From Caenorhabditis remanei (lineage: Eukaryota > Nematoda > Chromadorea > Rhabditida > Rhabditidae), in NCBI RefSeq assembly GCF_010183535.1, contig NC_071328.1, positions 10,354,001-10,418,000 of the forward strand: 64,000 nucleotides of DNA, given 5' to 3'. Shown one piece after another: positions 58,001-64,000 of the stretch (position 1 is the stretch's first letter; each line of letters starts with the position of its first letter). Position numbers and translations under genes: made by a program. The notes beneath the pieces are model-generated. The model was not told where the DNA came from. It made no database searches and worked only from the letters and a program-made list of their open reading frames with translations.

Positions 58001-59363
58001 ACCGTATAAGACTTTTGTAGTTCTAATACTATTCAATGTTCGGAAGCATGATTTTATTATGTTTTTTAATCTCCTCTTCTTATCTCTGAACTAATAGTTT
58101 TCAGGTGACATTAATAAAATAAAAAGCTGAAAAAAGAGGATCCGAAAAGTTTCTTCGTATTTCTTGTGGTACGGAAGTAGTCTCTTTTTTCAAATCTAAT
58201 AAAGGTCTTCAGAATGTACATCAGATCAATCAAGTCAACCCAGTCAACTCCAACTAATTGTAGGTCATTCCCTATGGACATTCCCCTGTCTCAAATTCGG
58301 AATCAAATTTCTGTTGTACTTTTCTTGATATTTTTAAGAAGAGAGTTTCAAATCACTTGTTTGAACTTTTCTCTCTTTTCTTTTCATCATCTTTTTGTCC
58401 TCATCACAAGTGTTTTATCATCTTTTTCCCATTCTCTCTATCACCCCGTCATCCAATTCCCTCTCATGTGTACTCATTCTCTCAACTTATTCTTCCATCC
58501 GAACACAAGAAAAAGTTACGAGCTCGTCGAATCCGATTACTGTTTGTTACCGCACTGTTTGTACATTTGAAACATTCTCAGAGAAAGGGATTCTCGAGAA
58601 AAAAGGTTCTAGATGATTTCGAAGTGACTTACCGTATTTCTCTTGTTCTTCTGCAATATCCTTCAGCCAGGCTTTTCGAACATATTCTGATGTTTCCAGA
58701 TCTTTCGGTTTTATTCTGAAAATTCATATTTTCGGGTTTCATGCAACATTTCAAAATCATGTATTCTATCCCATGGAAATCTCAAAATACCTGAAACTTG
58801 GAAGTCCAGGTTCTTGAGGTTGAAGAACGATAGTATCGTCATCAGTTGTATGCTGTCGAATGTTATATTTATCCAATCGAATTGATGAATAATGAGTATA
58901 ACTTGGAGGAGAGGTCGATGAATCTTGTTCAGTGAACATTATTTTGTTCCGGAACAAGAATACATATCGAAGTTTCGGTGGTTCGTCTCCTTCCCACACT
59001 TGGAAAGCATCCTGAATCGAATGAAATCATAATCAACTTTTTCGTTTAATCACTCTCACGTGTCTGATAATTCTTCCCAGTTTTCCAGTGTCTCCTGGGT
59101 GTTGTTTCAAGTTGTTGGTGAACTCCAAATCGTGAACTCTGCAAAGATAAACTCAAAATTATTACAAGAAACATCAGAAACCTTTGTGGAATAGTGGTGA
59201 CCAATTCCAAAGCCTTCTGAATACTTTTCGAAGATCCATGAGCTCTTGCAGAATATTTGACAAATTCTTTGAAGTAGTTTTGATATTGAACCATTCGATC
59301 GGCGATCTCTTTGACATGATCAATGAATGAAGATGCACTAGCATCGTTTTTCGCGGAGAGACC
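21028..59363 (-). CDS. unc-89: giant sarcomeric protein UNC-89 (obscurin-type), 43 exons, 5' end outside window
   Basis: Exons: 59182-59363, 59060-59138, 58791-59011, 58633-58715, 57104-57241, 56681-56791, 56407-56633, 55511-56254, 55393-55461, 55127-55342, 53695-53882, 53161-53644, 52705-52890, 51926-52003, 49705-51501, 48287-48643, 47004-48235, 45094-46954, 44888-45044, 42595-44754, 36441-42502, 36151-36394, 35771-36100, 34246-34349, 32637-32911, 31465-32549, 31296-31408, 31072-31240, 30879-30978, 29275-29466, 26969-27325, 26462-26726, 25997-26283, 25838-25947, 25322-25731, 24911-25111, 23341-23865, 22971-23292, 22139-22923, 21759-22087, 21491-21709, 21203-21442, 21028-21127. Total 23,394 nt, 7,797 residues; phases close exactly. 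Adding the missing N-terminus (SH3 and half of DH, roughly 290 residues in C. elegans) gives about 8,090, close to the 8,081 recalled for C. elegans UNC-89. The protein sits at the muscle M-line, organises thick filaments and has RhoGEF and kinase modules (established). Domain blocks are listed separately. Confidence 0.97.
22139..23292 (-). other. unc-89: unc-89 C-terminal Ig-Fn3 module
   Basis: Exons 22971-23292 and 22139-22923. A basic segment (YLMAARGAAFNSRVRNYREE, DITVRERRRYTDILRE) precedes an Ig domain (APIFTSRLRDVYLRKNQPAI, GEYVCSATNEYGTD). An Fn3 domain follows (PSRPEAELSSDTEIFIQWEA, YQFRVTAQNGFGLG), then an acidic stretch (GGISEESEEDSEARTAND). Confidence 0.94.
23993..24247 (-). CDS. 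unc-89: alternative first exon (or cassette exon) of unc-89 before kinase 2
   Basis: ATG at 24244 opens 84 codons: MSSINELTRPVSPSRPTTML, then a Lys-rich part with KIEQKLQNTAKVGKTPGK and VPDVLRPEALIIEE. It ends at a GTATTT donor in phase 0, joining 23341-23865 (ILEDAENDPS) in frame. A CTGCAG acceptor lies three bases before the ATG, so the exon could start a trans-spliced short mRNA encoding only the Ig-Fn3-kinase 2 module. C. elegans has a kinase-only UNC-89 form from an internal promoter. As a 255-nt phase-0 exon it could equally be a cassette in the long form. CT-rich sequence at 24,260-24,900 would be the promoter. Confidence 0.7.
24248..24910 (-). promoter_or_regulatory. presumed internal promoter of unc-89
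   Basis: The 660 bp directly upstream of the internal ATG exon contains a GA/CT dinucleotide run (24280-24302) and CT-rich tracts, with no coding signal. Inferred from position only. Confidence 0.35.
26462..29466 (-). other. unc-89: unc-89 protein kinase domain 1 (degenerate)
   Basis: Exons 29275-29466, 26969-27325 and 26462-26726 give window residues 6350-6622. The N-lobe (FRVSEKATGREFLAQLRPID) shows no glycine loop and no VAIK lysine. The catalytic loop is HLDLRPETILL instead of HRDLKPEN, keeping Asp but with Thr for Asn. DFG is present (LADFGQARRL), as are GSPEFVSPEIV and DMWSTGVLTYVLLTG. It is myosin-light-chain-kinase-like and likely a pseudokinase, as proposed for C. elegans UNC-89 PK1. 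Confidence 0.92.
27326..29274 (-). other. unc-89 intron inside kinase 1, 1.95 kb
   Basis: A long intron splitting the kinase 1 N-lobe from the rest. No coding frame with family similarity and no repeat noticed. Its length would allow an internal promoter, but nothing direct supports that. Confidence 0.5.
29467..30874 (-). other. unc-89 intron (or 3' UTR of the kinase-less isoform), 1.4 kb
   Basis: Non-coding. If the donor at 30878 is not used, transcript 3' UTR begins here. AATAAA on the minus strand at 30227-30232 is the only perfect signal noticed. Confidence 0.5.
30875..30978 (-). other. unc-89: unc-89 splice-or-stop exon between Ig array and kinase 1
   Basis: The exon encodes ELPRRRVTIESRRVREL and YEISEKDEK. 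The last codons read GAA AAG TAA. Splicing at AA|GTAATT (exon low end 30879) removes the TAA (30875-30877) and joins to the acceptor at 29466, continuing into kinase 1 as K-LAAEGAPFR. Leaving the intron in place ends the protein at DEK. That matches the two classes of UNC-89 known in C. elegans, with and without kinase domains. A minus-strand AATAAA at 30227-30232 could serve the short form. Confidence 0.8.
32912..34245 (-). other. unc-89 intron, 1.33 kb
   Basis: Non-coding between exons 34246-34349 and 32637-32911. No gene, ncRNA or repeat recognised. Confidence 0.55.
34480..35612 (+). CDS. secreted two-domain C-type lectin, nested in an unc-89 intron
   Basis: Four exons: 34480-34584, 34643-35189, 35242-35403 and 35452-35612 (975 nt, 324 residues); phases agree and introns are 48-58 bp. 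A hydrophobic signal peptide (MTYFYFISLFITSLLLLLP) starts the protein. CTLD 1 runs from GWHHDEPGRTCYHL to NDGHWINANCSSTAAVICEK, with WPNGK and the WI.ANC core. CTLD 2 runs from FCPKHWVYN through WHWMDGSEFNYLNWD to YNAVAVCKFKS. The calcium/sugar-binding EPN or QPD triplet is not obvious in either domain, so carbohydrate binding is uncertain. Nematode CLEC proteins are a large family with roles in cuticle, reproduction and immunity (family knowledge). It lies within unc-89 intron 34350-35770 on the opposite strand. Specific clec number not assigned. Confidence 0.9.
35751..35756 (+). terminator. polyadenylation signal AATAAA of the nested lectin gene
   Basis: AATAAA about 140 nt after the lectin stop and only 15 bp before the antisense unc-89 exon that begins at 35771. 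Cleavage would fall at the intron/exon edge. Confidence 0.6.
40452..40721 (-). repeat. tandem Ig duplication, copy 2
   Basis: Ninety codons starting KPEIVSGLVPTTVKQGD. It differs from copy 1 at only a handful of residues (for example GETATF versus GDTATF, GVKWYK versus QVKWYK). The nucleotide sequences differ more, mostly at third positions. Confidence 0.9.
40746..41015 (-). repeat. tandem Ig duplication, copy 1
   Basis: Ninety codons from KPEIVSGLVPTTVKQGE to AALTVKL. Nearly identical in protein to the next domain (40452-40721), from which it is separated by eight codons (ADDGKDKV). Confidence 0.9.
42595..48643 (-). other. unc-89: unc-89 Ig array, exons 48287-48643 to 42595-44754
   Basis: Five exons (48287-48643, 47004-48235, 45094-46954, 44888-45044, 42595-44754) give window residues 1602-3523. 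Nearly all of it is back-to-back I-set Ig domains of about 95-100 residues with motifs such as VEWFKDDKP, GKYTCQATNKAGK and VGVYTCKATNEAGEA. One acidic inter-domain spacer is seen (FSESESEAQAEEFVGDD). The array is expected to form the elastic rod of the protein. Confidence 0.95.
48644..49704 (-). other. unc-89 intron following the KSP exon, 1.06 kb
   Basis: Very AT-rich non-coding sequence between the KSP exon and the next Ig exon. No gene or repeat was recognised. Confidence 0.55.
49865..50199 (-). repeat. KSP-block internal duplication, copy 2 (protein-downstream)
   Basis: About 335 bp nearly identical to 50753-51087, at a constant offset of 888 bp (296 codons) with no indels seen. It encodes PVKTEKSPE and SPTKKEKSPEK units. 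Confidence 0.85.
50753..51087 (-). repeat. KSP-block internal duplication, copy 1 (protein-upstream)
   Basis: Partner of 49865-50199. Differences are scattered single bases, some changing Thr to Asn or Ala. Weaker similarity (SSETTIEKTE versus LSETTVEKTE) continues past the high-identity core, on the side 3' in + coordinates toward the first copy's partner block. Confidence 0.8.
51502..51925 (-). other. unc-89 intron preceding the KSP exon, 424 bp
   Basis: AT-rich intron. Its acceptor, AATTAAAG, is weak compared with the usual TTTCAG, which may favour regulated inclusion of the KSP exon. Confidence 0.5.
52004..52704 (-). other. unc-89 intron, 0.7 kb
   Basis: Non-coding between exons 52705-52890 and 51926-52003. 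It contains the open frame 52065-52364 (+), which has no recognisable domain and is not called. Confidence 0.55.
52705..53882 (-). other. unc-89: unc-89 Ig domains before the KSP block
   Basis: Exons 53695-53882, 53161-53644 and 52705-52890 encode Ig domains (VTWFINGHKMDQGSPG, VTWYLKGVELKQSDRI, YEWSVNGRK). The first and last of these are visibly richer in G/C-ending codons and CpG than the surrounding unc-89 exons, which are A/T-ending. Confidence 0.9.
53883..55126 (-). other. unc-89 intron, 1.24 kb
   Basis: Non-coding between exons 55127-55342 and 53695-53882. I saw no gene, repeat or ncRNA in it on either strand. Confidence 0.6.
55127..57241 (-). other. unc-89: unc-89 Ser-rich linker and first Ig domains
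   Basis: Exons 57104-57241, 56681-56791, 56407-56633, 55511-56254, 55393-55461 and 55127-55342. The first two encode a Ser-rich linker (SEFSEWSGSRKSSLFPG, KKVKSPPVISPTGSSTSIY). The rest encode I-set Ig domains marked by the paired Cys/Trp pattern (WYKDDVQLHEDERH, YTCMATNEYGQA; ITWFINGKPLSESEKV, VTCQGSNRLGSA). The linker before Ig1 would be the N-terminus of the short isoform. Confidence 0.92.
57271..57349 (-). CDS. unc-89: alternative first coding exon of unc-89 (isoform lacking SH3-DH-PH)
   Basis: ATG at 57349 in a GCCATGG context encodes 26 residues (MVLKTLYIIELTD through LVDPSW). The exon ends with a strong GTAAGT donor, leaving one base. That is the same phase as the end of the PH exon at 58633, so it splices in frame to 57104-57241. 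The resulting protein would start directly upstream of the linker before Ig1. The CT/GA-rich 57,350-57,900 stretch would be its promoter. C. elegans unc-89 is known to use several promoters; whether this exact exon exists there I cannot say. Confidence 0.75.
57350..58632 (-). promoter_or_regulatory. unc-89 intron 4 with presumed internal promoter
   Basis: This 1.28-kb stretch between the PH exon and the alternative first exon has CT/GA-rich tracts (about 57480-57510 and 57700-57730) and a relatively GC-rich core (57530-57680). It has no conserved coding frame. Its position directly 5' of an in-frame alternative ATG exon suggests promoter function. No specific factor site was identified. Confidence 0.4.
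58633..59363 (-). other. unc-89: unc-89 DH (C-terminal half) and PH domain exons
   Basis: Four exons (59182-59363, 59060-59138, 58791-59011, 58633-58715) give window residues 1-188. The first encodes the last DH helices (GLSAKND, FIDHVKEIADRMVQYQNYF, KYSARAHGSSKSIQKALEL). The next three encode the PH domain (GRIIRH, FQVWEGDEPPKLRYVFLFRN, IRLDKYNIRQH). The DH-PH pair is the RhoGEF module of UNC-89/obscurin. The DH first half and SH3 must lie beyond 64000, because no matching exon exists between 59364 and the right edge. Confidence 0.93.
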
Positions 59364-60418
59364 CTGAAATTTATCAAATATTTTTTTAAGTTCAGGGATA
59401 AGTTGAACGCGCGCTATGATGAAAATATGAAATGCAAACATGGGAATTCTCGATTAATCAAGTTAAGCAATGATGTTAAGATATCAAGAGAATTAACGGA
59501 ACACAAAATTATCAAAAAATAATGCAGTTCAGTTCTATATGTTCAGGTCACAAGAAATTCTGATAACTTAAAACGAGATAATCACAATGTGCAATCACAA
59601 TTTAATTCAAATTTTGAGATTAAGACGAATAGAAATTAGATGTAGGAGACCTAAAAATAAAGAAAGAGCGATCGGCCAAATGAATTTACAAGTTTTGATA
59701 AGCAAGTACAAGCCACTTTTGAGCTATAACGGTTCCAGATGGAGTTTGGCGTTAAAAGAAAACAGTTCAATTTTAGCTGGCCGTATTTAAAGAAATACTA
59801 AAGGACAGAGAAATTATAGAAAGTGTACTATTGAAATTGTGATGTACCCAATTGAAGACATCAAAAGCTGCCTGAGATGATCAAGTTTCATACTGGTTGT
59901 AAAAAACATAAAATTTTAAATGTCTCAAAAAAAGATTCAGAGAAATTCAGCTCCCACTGGGTTCAAAGAAAGTTCAGAAAAAAGTTCAGATTCCGTTATA
60001 TCAATTGGGTCTGCTGCAATCATTTGGGGTCACAGAAGTTAGCGTCCAAGCCGAAAAAATAATAAAACGATTAACATACGTTTTTGAAAGCATCTGCTAA
60101 ACTGGAAAGGGACACCCTCCCCCCTCTGCATTCTTGAGTTGGAAAAGATCTGACACGAAATTTCAGATCAATCTATAGCTCCTCATGTTTGAATCTCTCT
60201 TTTGCAGCTTACTTCTTTTATTTACTACACAAGATGGAAACCCAGTTTTAGAATACAAATACTCACTTGTTAATGAGCAGAAACCAAGTTGAACGAAGAT
60301 ACAAGAAAAGTACAGTCGCACCGTCGCAAATCTGCGAAATAAAAAGTAATAAGTTGCTTTTCCAGGAAGCTCGGCAAAACATAAATTGGAGAAAAATATA
60401 ATACGCTAACACTGTTTA

Positions 60419-60861
60419 TTGTACCGGCCAAAATGATATCATACTTTGCCTTTAGCAGTTGAAAATGTCCAACTTTGAGAGTGTGTCATAGTAAAACAAT
60501 TGTTCCCAGGAAGTAGATATTTTTGGATCAAACTGATCAAAAGTAGAACTCCGTTTTTGCAGTTATGAACTATTCTGTACGGGCCCTCCCTTGAGAGTTA
60601 TGGTAATTTTAAGGTGACAGCTCAAATATCACTCTATTTTGCATTGAAATGGATCGATTTGAGGAGGAAATTACTTTGTCGATATGTAACTCTTTAGGGA
60701 GTGCTCGTACAAAAAAGTTGTCAACTACAAAAATGAAGCTCTAGCTTTGTTCTGTATGGTTTATTTATAATTTACTTTATTGGACAATCAGTGGAACCGT
60801 AACACCATATCAAAGTTGGGCATTTTCCACTAAAAAGTATGATATATTTTGGCCGGTACTG
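60419..60861. mobile_element. non-autonomous Tc1/mariner-type foldback element (MITE)
   Basis: A 443-bp element. One terminus starts CAGTACCGGCCAAAAT (right end, reverse strand), the other TTGTACCGGCCAAAAT. Both resemble the Tc1 end CAGTGCTGGCCAAAAA. TA dinucleotides flank it (60417-60418 and 60862-60863), as expected for Tc1/mariner target duplication. Terminal similarity is strong for the first 55-60 bp (CATACTTT, GAAAATG.CCAACTTTGA). It then continues more weakly to near the middle (for example TTTTTG.AGTT and GTAC..GC.CTCCC on both arms), so each arm is roughly 200 bp. No transposase frame is present. Confidence 0.85.
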
Positions 60862-60895
60862 TATATAAATCAGTACCAACATTTTTTAACGGCAT

Positions 60896-60995
60896 GAAAA
60901 ATTCGCTCTTTGTGATCCCCCCACTTGGCATTAACCGTTCTGCAACCTCTCGATGACGAGTGGACGTGTCGGAGATCACAAGGTGCGAATTTTTC
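60896..60995. repeat. 100-bp inverted repeat with 22-bp arms
   Basis: Left arm 60896-60917 starts GAAAAATTCGC and ends TGTGATC. The right arm, 60974-60995, is its reverse complement apart from two central mismatches. The 56-bp interior contains CTCGATGACGAG, itself partly palindromic. Confidence 0.75.
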
Positions 60996-61052
60996 GGGTT
61001 GTTGAAAAATTTCAAAACGTTTTGATTCCGGTAATATCATCAACTATTAACA

Positions 61053-61183
61053 CGGCACGTTTCTAACAACCGCGCTCTACCGAAACCGAATAAAATTATA
61101 TGCGAAATTGAGAGTCTCAGAGAAAAAGAGACATTTCTCAAGAGGATTTCGGTTCGGTGGAGCGCTGTTGTTGAGCTGTGCCG
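61053..61183. repeat. 131-bp imperfect inverted repeat
   Basis: Left arm 61053-61090 (CGGCAC, AACAACCGCGCTC, ACCGAA) pairs with right arm 61148-61183 (TTCGG, GAGCGCTGTTGTT, GTGCCG) with several mismatches. Its interior is about 57 bp. The GC-rich arms lie in AT-rich intron DNA, consistent with a small palindromic element or relic. Confidence 0.7.
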
Positions 61184-64000
61184 AGCTAATACATAAAAAG
61201 ATTTATCCATCAGTCTCTATCATTAATAATGTTTCCTGTAATATAAGGACACCCACAGATGTCAGTTCAAATCGGCACATCTCGGTCTCCAGAAGAAGTA
61301 TCAAAAAGTTGTCAACTGACAGAACATTAATCAATATTCATTGAATGTTTCATAACTTGGAAAAAAATCATATCTGTGAAACGAGTCGAGATACTCAAGT
61401 CGAAGGGCGAGCTCAGGCCTCACGTTTTATGACATTTTTTGTTTGGTCATGTTTTGGCAAAAACATCAATTTTGTCAAAATTTTAGGTTAATAATGTTAT
61501 TTTCAAGTGAAAATTGTATTTATTCCTAATTATTCTTATCCTTACAAACGGTTGAAAATCTGAAACCGCAAAGGGTATCAATTGATGAAAAGTCTACTCC
61601 AATAAGAGAAAATATAATTTTTAGAGAGAAATACGATATGAAACTCTCAGAAAGCAGGAAATGTACTAAACTTTGAGAAGTATCATAAACATCGGACATA
61701 CATTTACGAATTCAAATTATATTTTGAGTAGGTGGGAGACGAAGTGTTAAAGAATACGCGGGACGCAGAAAAATAATTCGTAAAAGGAAAAATAAAAAAG
61801 AAAATGAGGTAAAAAAAGGAAAATTGTCAACGAATCGAAATGTTTTAGCAAAAATGCAGTAGTTGACAATATGAAGTGTATTGCTAGTTATGTTTTCAGA
61901 TCTAGCGGAAGTTGGAAACAAAAGGAAACCAGGAATTCGAGAAAAAACGAATCCAACAGAAAAAGAACTGATGATGAACAATCAATCTAGTGTATATTTT
62001 AATCGTGAAAATTTCTTTCCAAAACAAGGGAAACAACTTTTAGTGACAAATCTTCGGAAATTATATCTTAATGTGAGGGAAAATCAATGTAAGAATAACA
62101 AAGTAAGGTTCAGAAGCACACGAGTTCGTCGGTCTACCCATTTTGGTTATTTTCTCGAAACTCTAATAGAGGATAGATTTATTTAATCAGGAATGTTGGA
62201 AATGAATGGTTATGGAAAGCAAATGAAGATGAAATCAGATCTACTAATTGTCAGATTACTGCCAATCTCCTTGGATCACAAACACAAATGAGTTACAAAA
62301 TCGAGATAAAAATGAAACTTTTTTGAGGTTTGCATGAAACCATCTCTGATATTTGAAAAATACTAAACACAACGATTCAATTCTAAAGAATGTAGAAGCA
62401 GTGAGATAGAATGGACACGTAATAGCTCATATGAACAAGTTTCACAATGAGGTAATTGGAAGTTTCTAACGCTTGAGATCTTGATTGAAGTTTGCTCAAA
62501 ATATATATTAAAGTGCCATAGAAATAAAAGCATGATGGTTGATTTGAAGTGGAAAAAGATTGTGAAAAGAAAAACACTGAAAAAAAAATTACTTCAAAGA
62601 ATAGTCAATATTTTCAGCTCAACGAAGGTGGATGGTTCGCAGGATGTGTTTTCAGTATTCTAGTAGGAGTTTTCAGTGTCCACGTTTCAGTTTTTTGAAT
62701 TTCACTGTTGAAGCAGCAAAGATGTGATGGGAAGAAACTGATTTGAAATTGTTCGGAGAACTTAGAATAATTAACAAGTGAGACAAACAAGATGATAAGA
62801 ATAACTTATGTGACCGGTCCAACGAAATATGTAGAAACTCCATGGAGCGTAAAAGAATAGACGTCTTCGAGAAGAATTGGGTCAATGTAAATCACTGTGT
62901 TGATTTTAGACTACACCTAGCGAATAGTTGACTGAAACAGAAAAGGATTTAAAATATTTTATAAAATGAGATATTGAAAGCCATCAAAATTACGGTAAAA
63001 ACTGTATTATTAAAACACCTGTAATAGAACGGAACCCCATCTATACTCAGAATTCATGAATATGATTATCCTGGTGTTTTTTATTGGTTCTGATTAGAAG
63101 CAGCGTGATTAGTAACTTCTAAATCATCAGAAAACAGGACTCCAGGAACACAAATTTTCAAAGACTACGAATTTGGTTGGTGACTGCTCAGATATTATCC
63201 CCAAAATTATATTAATACAAAAAACAGATAAACGCATGGTCACGGACCCACGAGGGCTACAAGTGCAACCTTCAGTATTGAGAAAAATGAACAAAATAGC
63301 GAGTTTTTAGATAAACCGTCACAAAAATCACAGACCGAATATAGGAAGAGTTCAACAATTCTGAACAGAATTTACAGTGTCTAATACATGCTTTGATCAT
63401 TTTGTTCTCAGGTTATCGCATTCTTATGAGTTGATAATCATCGTTTTCCATTATTTGTTTCAAAAACTAGATCTTCTGATATCAGAGAGGCCCCCACTCT
63501 CCTCAATTTCAAAAAATTCAAGTTGAGGGCTGAGTAATGTTCAGAAAATCTACCGTGAGCTATTTAGACCAATAATGGGACAATCGAATAATTGTTGACC
63601 GCTATATTATTGAATATCTGTTGTTGATCGTGAAACCTTCGTAGCCGCGGCACAGAGTCTCTTTTTCCTTGTCAGATCTTGGAGTCTGGCGCGCGACCAC
63701 GAAATCAAACGTTGTACTTTTTTTTCAAAAGCTGGTCATAATGTTGTACTGATTCGAAAAATGCAGTTGTTTTCTGAAATAGACACCTTGAGTTTTTTCT
63801 ATGCAGGAAAATACAAGTCTCAATACTTATCAGCCACCCTGTATATATATATATAACCGTGATTTCCGAAGGTTTTCAAAGTCAGCAGAATAAAAAATTG
63901 CAATGAGTGTTGTAGAAGAATAGAAAAAAAACAAATCGAAGAGTAAAAAAGAACTGTTTCGAATATTTCATTAGACTAACTTTATATTACGGATATAAAT

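Larger units (their letters stand above)
59364..64000 (-). other. large 5' intron of unc-89 (to the right edge)
   Basis: At least 4.6 kb upstream of the first DH exon seen here, with no SH3 or DH-N-terminal coding exon on the minus strand. It contains a Tc1-type foldback element, two other inverted repeats and an AT dinucleotide run near 63841. Open frames on both strands (for example 61881-62186, 59587-59790) match no family. Confidence 0.7.

Noticed and set aside
59364..59441. The frame directly upstream of the first DH exon reads IPELKKIFDKFQ and could pass for more DH domain.
   Set aside because: AAATTTCAG at the junction is a strong acceptor and phase 0 fits the C. elegans boundary before GLSAKND; upstream sequence has no further DH similarity.
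60419..60861. Possible transposase coding in the Tc1-like element.
   Set aside because: No frame of useful length and no DDE-type motif; the element is arms only.
61881..62186. 101-codon plus-strand frame in the unc-89 5' intron.
   Set aside because: AT-rich, Lys/Asn-rich, no domain, no splice partners; typical chance frame.

Overview
This window is nuclear DNA from a Caenorhabditis nematode, and not C. elegans itself. Introns are short with TTTCAG acceptors, several start codons sit a few bases after a trans-splice-type acceptor, and a Tc1-type element is present. The proteins are close but not identical to C. elegans products. The gene order (an NKAP/let-504 homologue tail-to-tail with a Wnt of the lin-44 type, near unc-89) agrees with what I recall of C. 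elegans chromosome I. That synteny is from memory; no search was run.

Left third (1-21,000). The 3' part of let-504 (NKAP, +) converges on a complete Wnt gene (lin-44, -). A 101-residue secreted Pro/Gly/Cys protein (-) is followed by a PP1-like Ser/Thr phosphatase (+), which converges on the first of two DEG/ENaC channel genes (both -). The two channels are diverged tandem paralogues: they share exons of identical length and phase but differ greatly in intron number, and the second has two alternative first exons. The gaps 10,390-14,210 and 18,418-21,027 hold no convincing gene.

Right two thirds (21,028 to the right edge). One giant minus-strand gene, unc-89 (obscurin-type sarcomere protein), fills this part. 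I resolved 43 coding exons whose splice phases all agree. They total 23,394 nt, or 7,797 residues plus stop. The N-terminal SH3 and first half of the DH domain lie beyond the window. Protein order is DH(partial)-PH, early Ig domains, a Lys-Ser-Pro (KSP) repeat block, a long Ig array including one 6,062-nt exon, Ig-Fn3, kinase 1 (degenerate), a Pro/charged linker, Ig-Fn3, kinase 2, and a short tail. Sequence-level signs of several isoforms are an alternative first exon after the PH domain, phase-0 KSP cassette exons, a splice donor that overlaps a stop codon just before kinase 1, and an internal start or cassette exon before the second half of the kinase linker. A complete two-domain C-type lectin gene lies on the opposite strand inside one unc-89 intron.

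The last 4.6 kb is the large unc-89 intron. It carries a 443-bp Tc1/mariner-type foldback element with TA flanks and two other inverted repeats. I saw no CRISPR array, tRNA, rRNA or viral gene, and found no wholly new system. The most informative leads are the isoform switches of unc-89, the exact in-frame KSP duplication, the nested lectin and the contrasting intron histories of the two channel genes.
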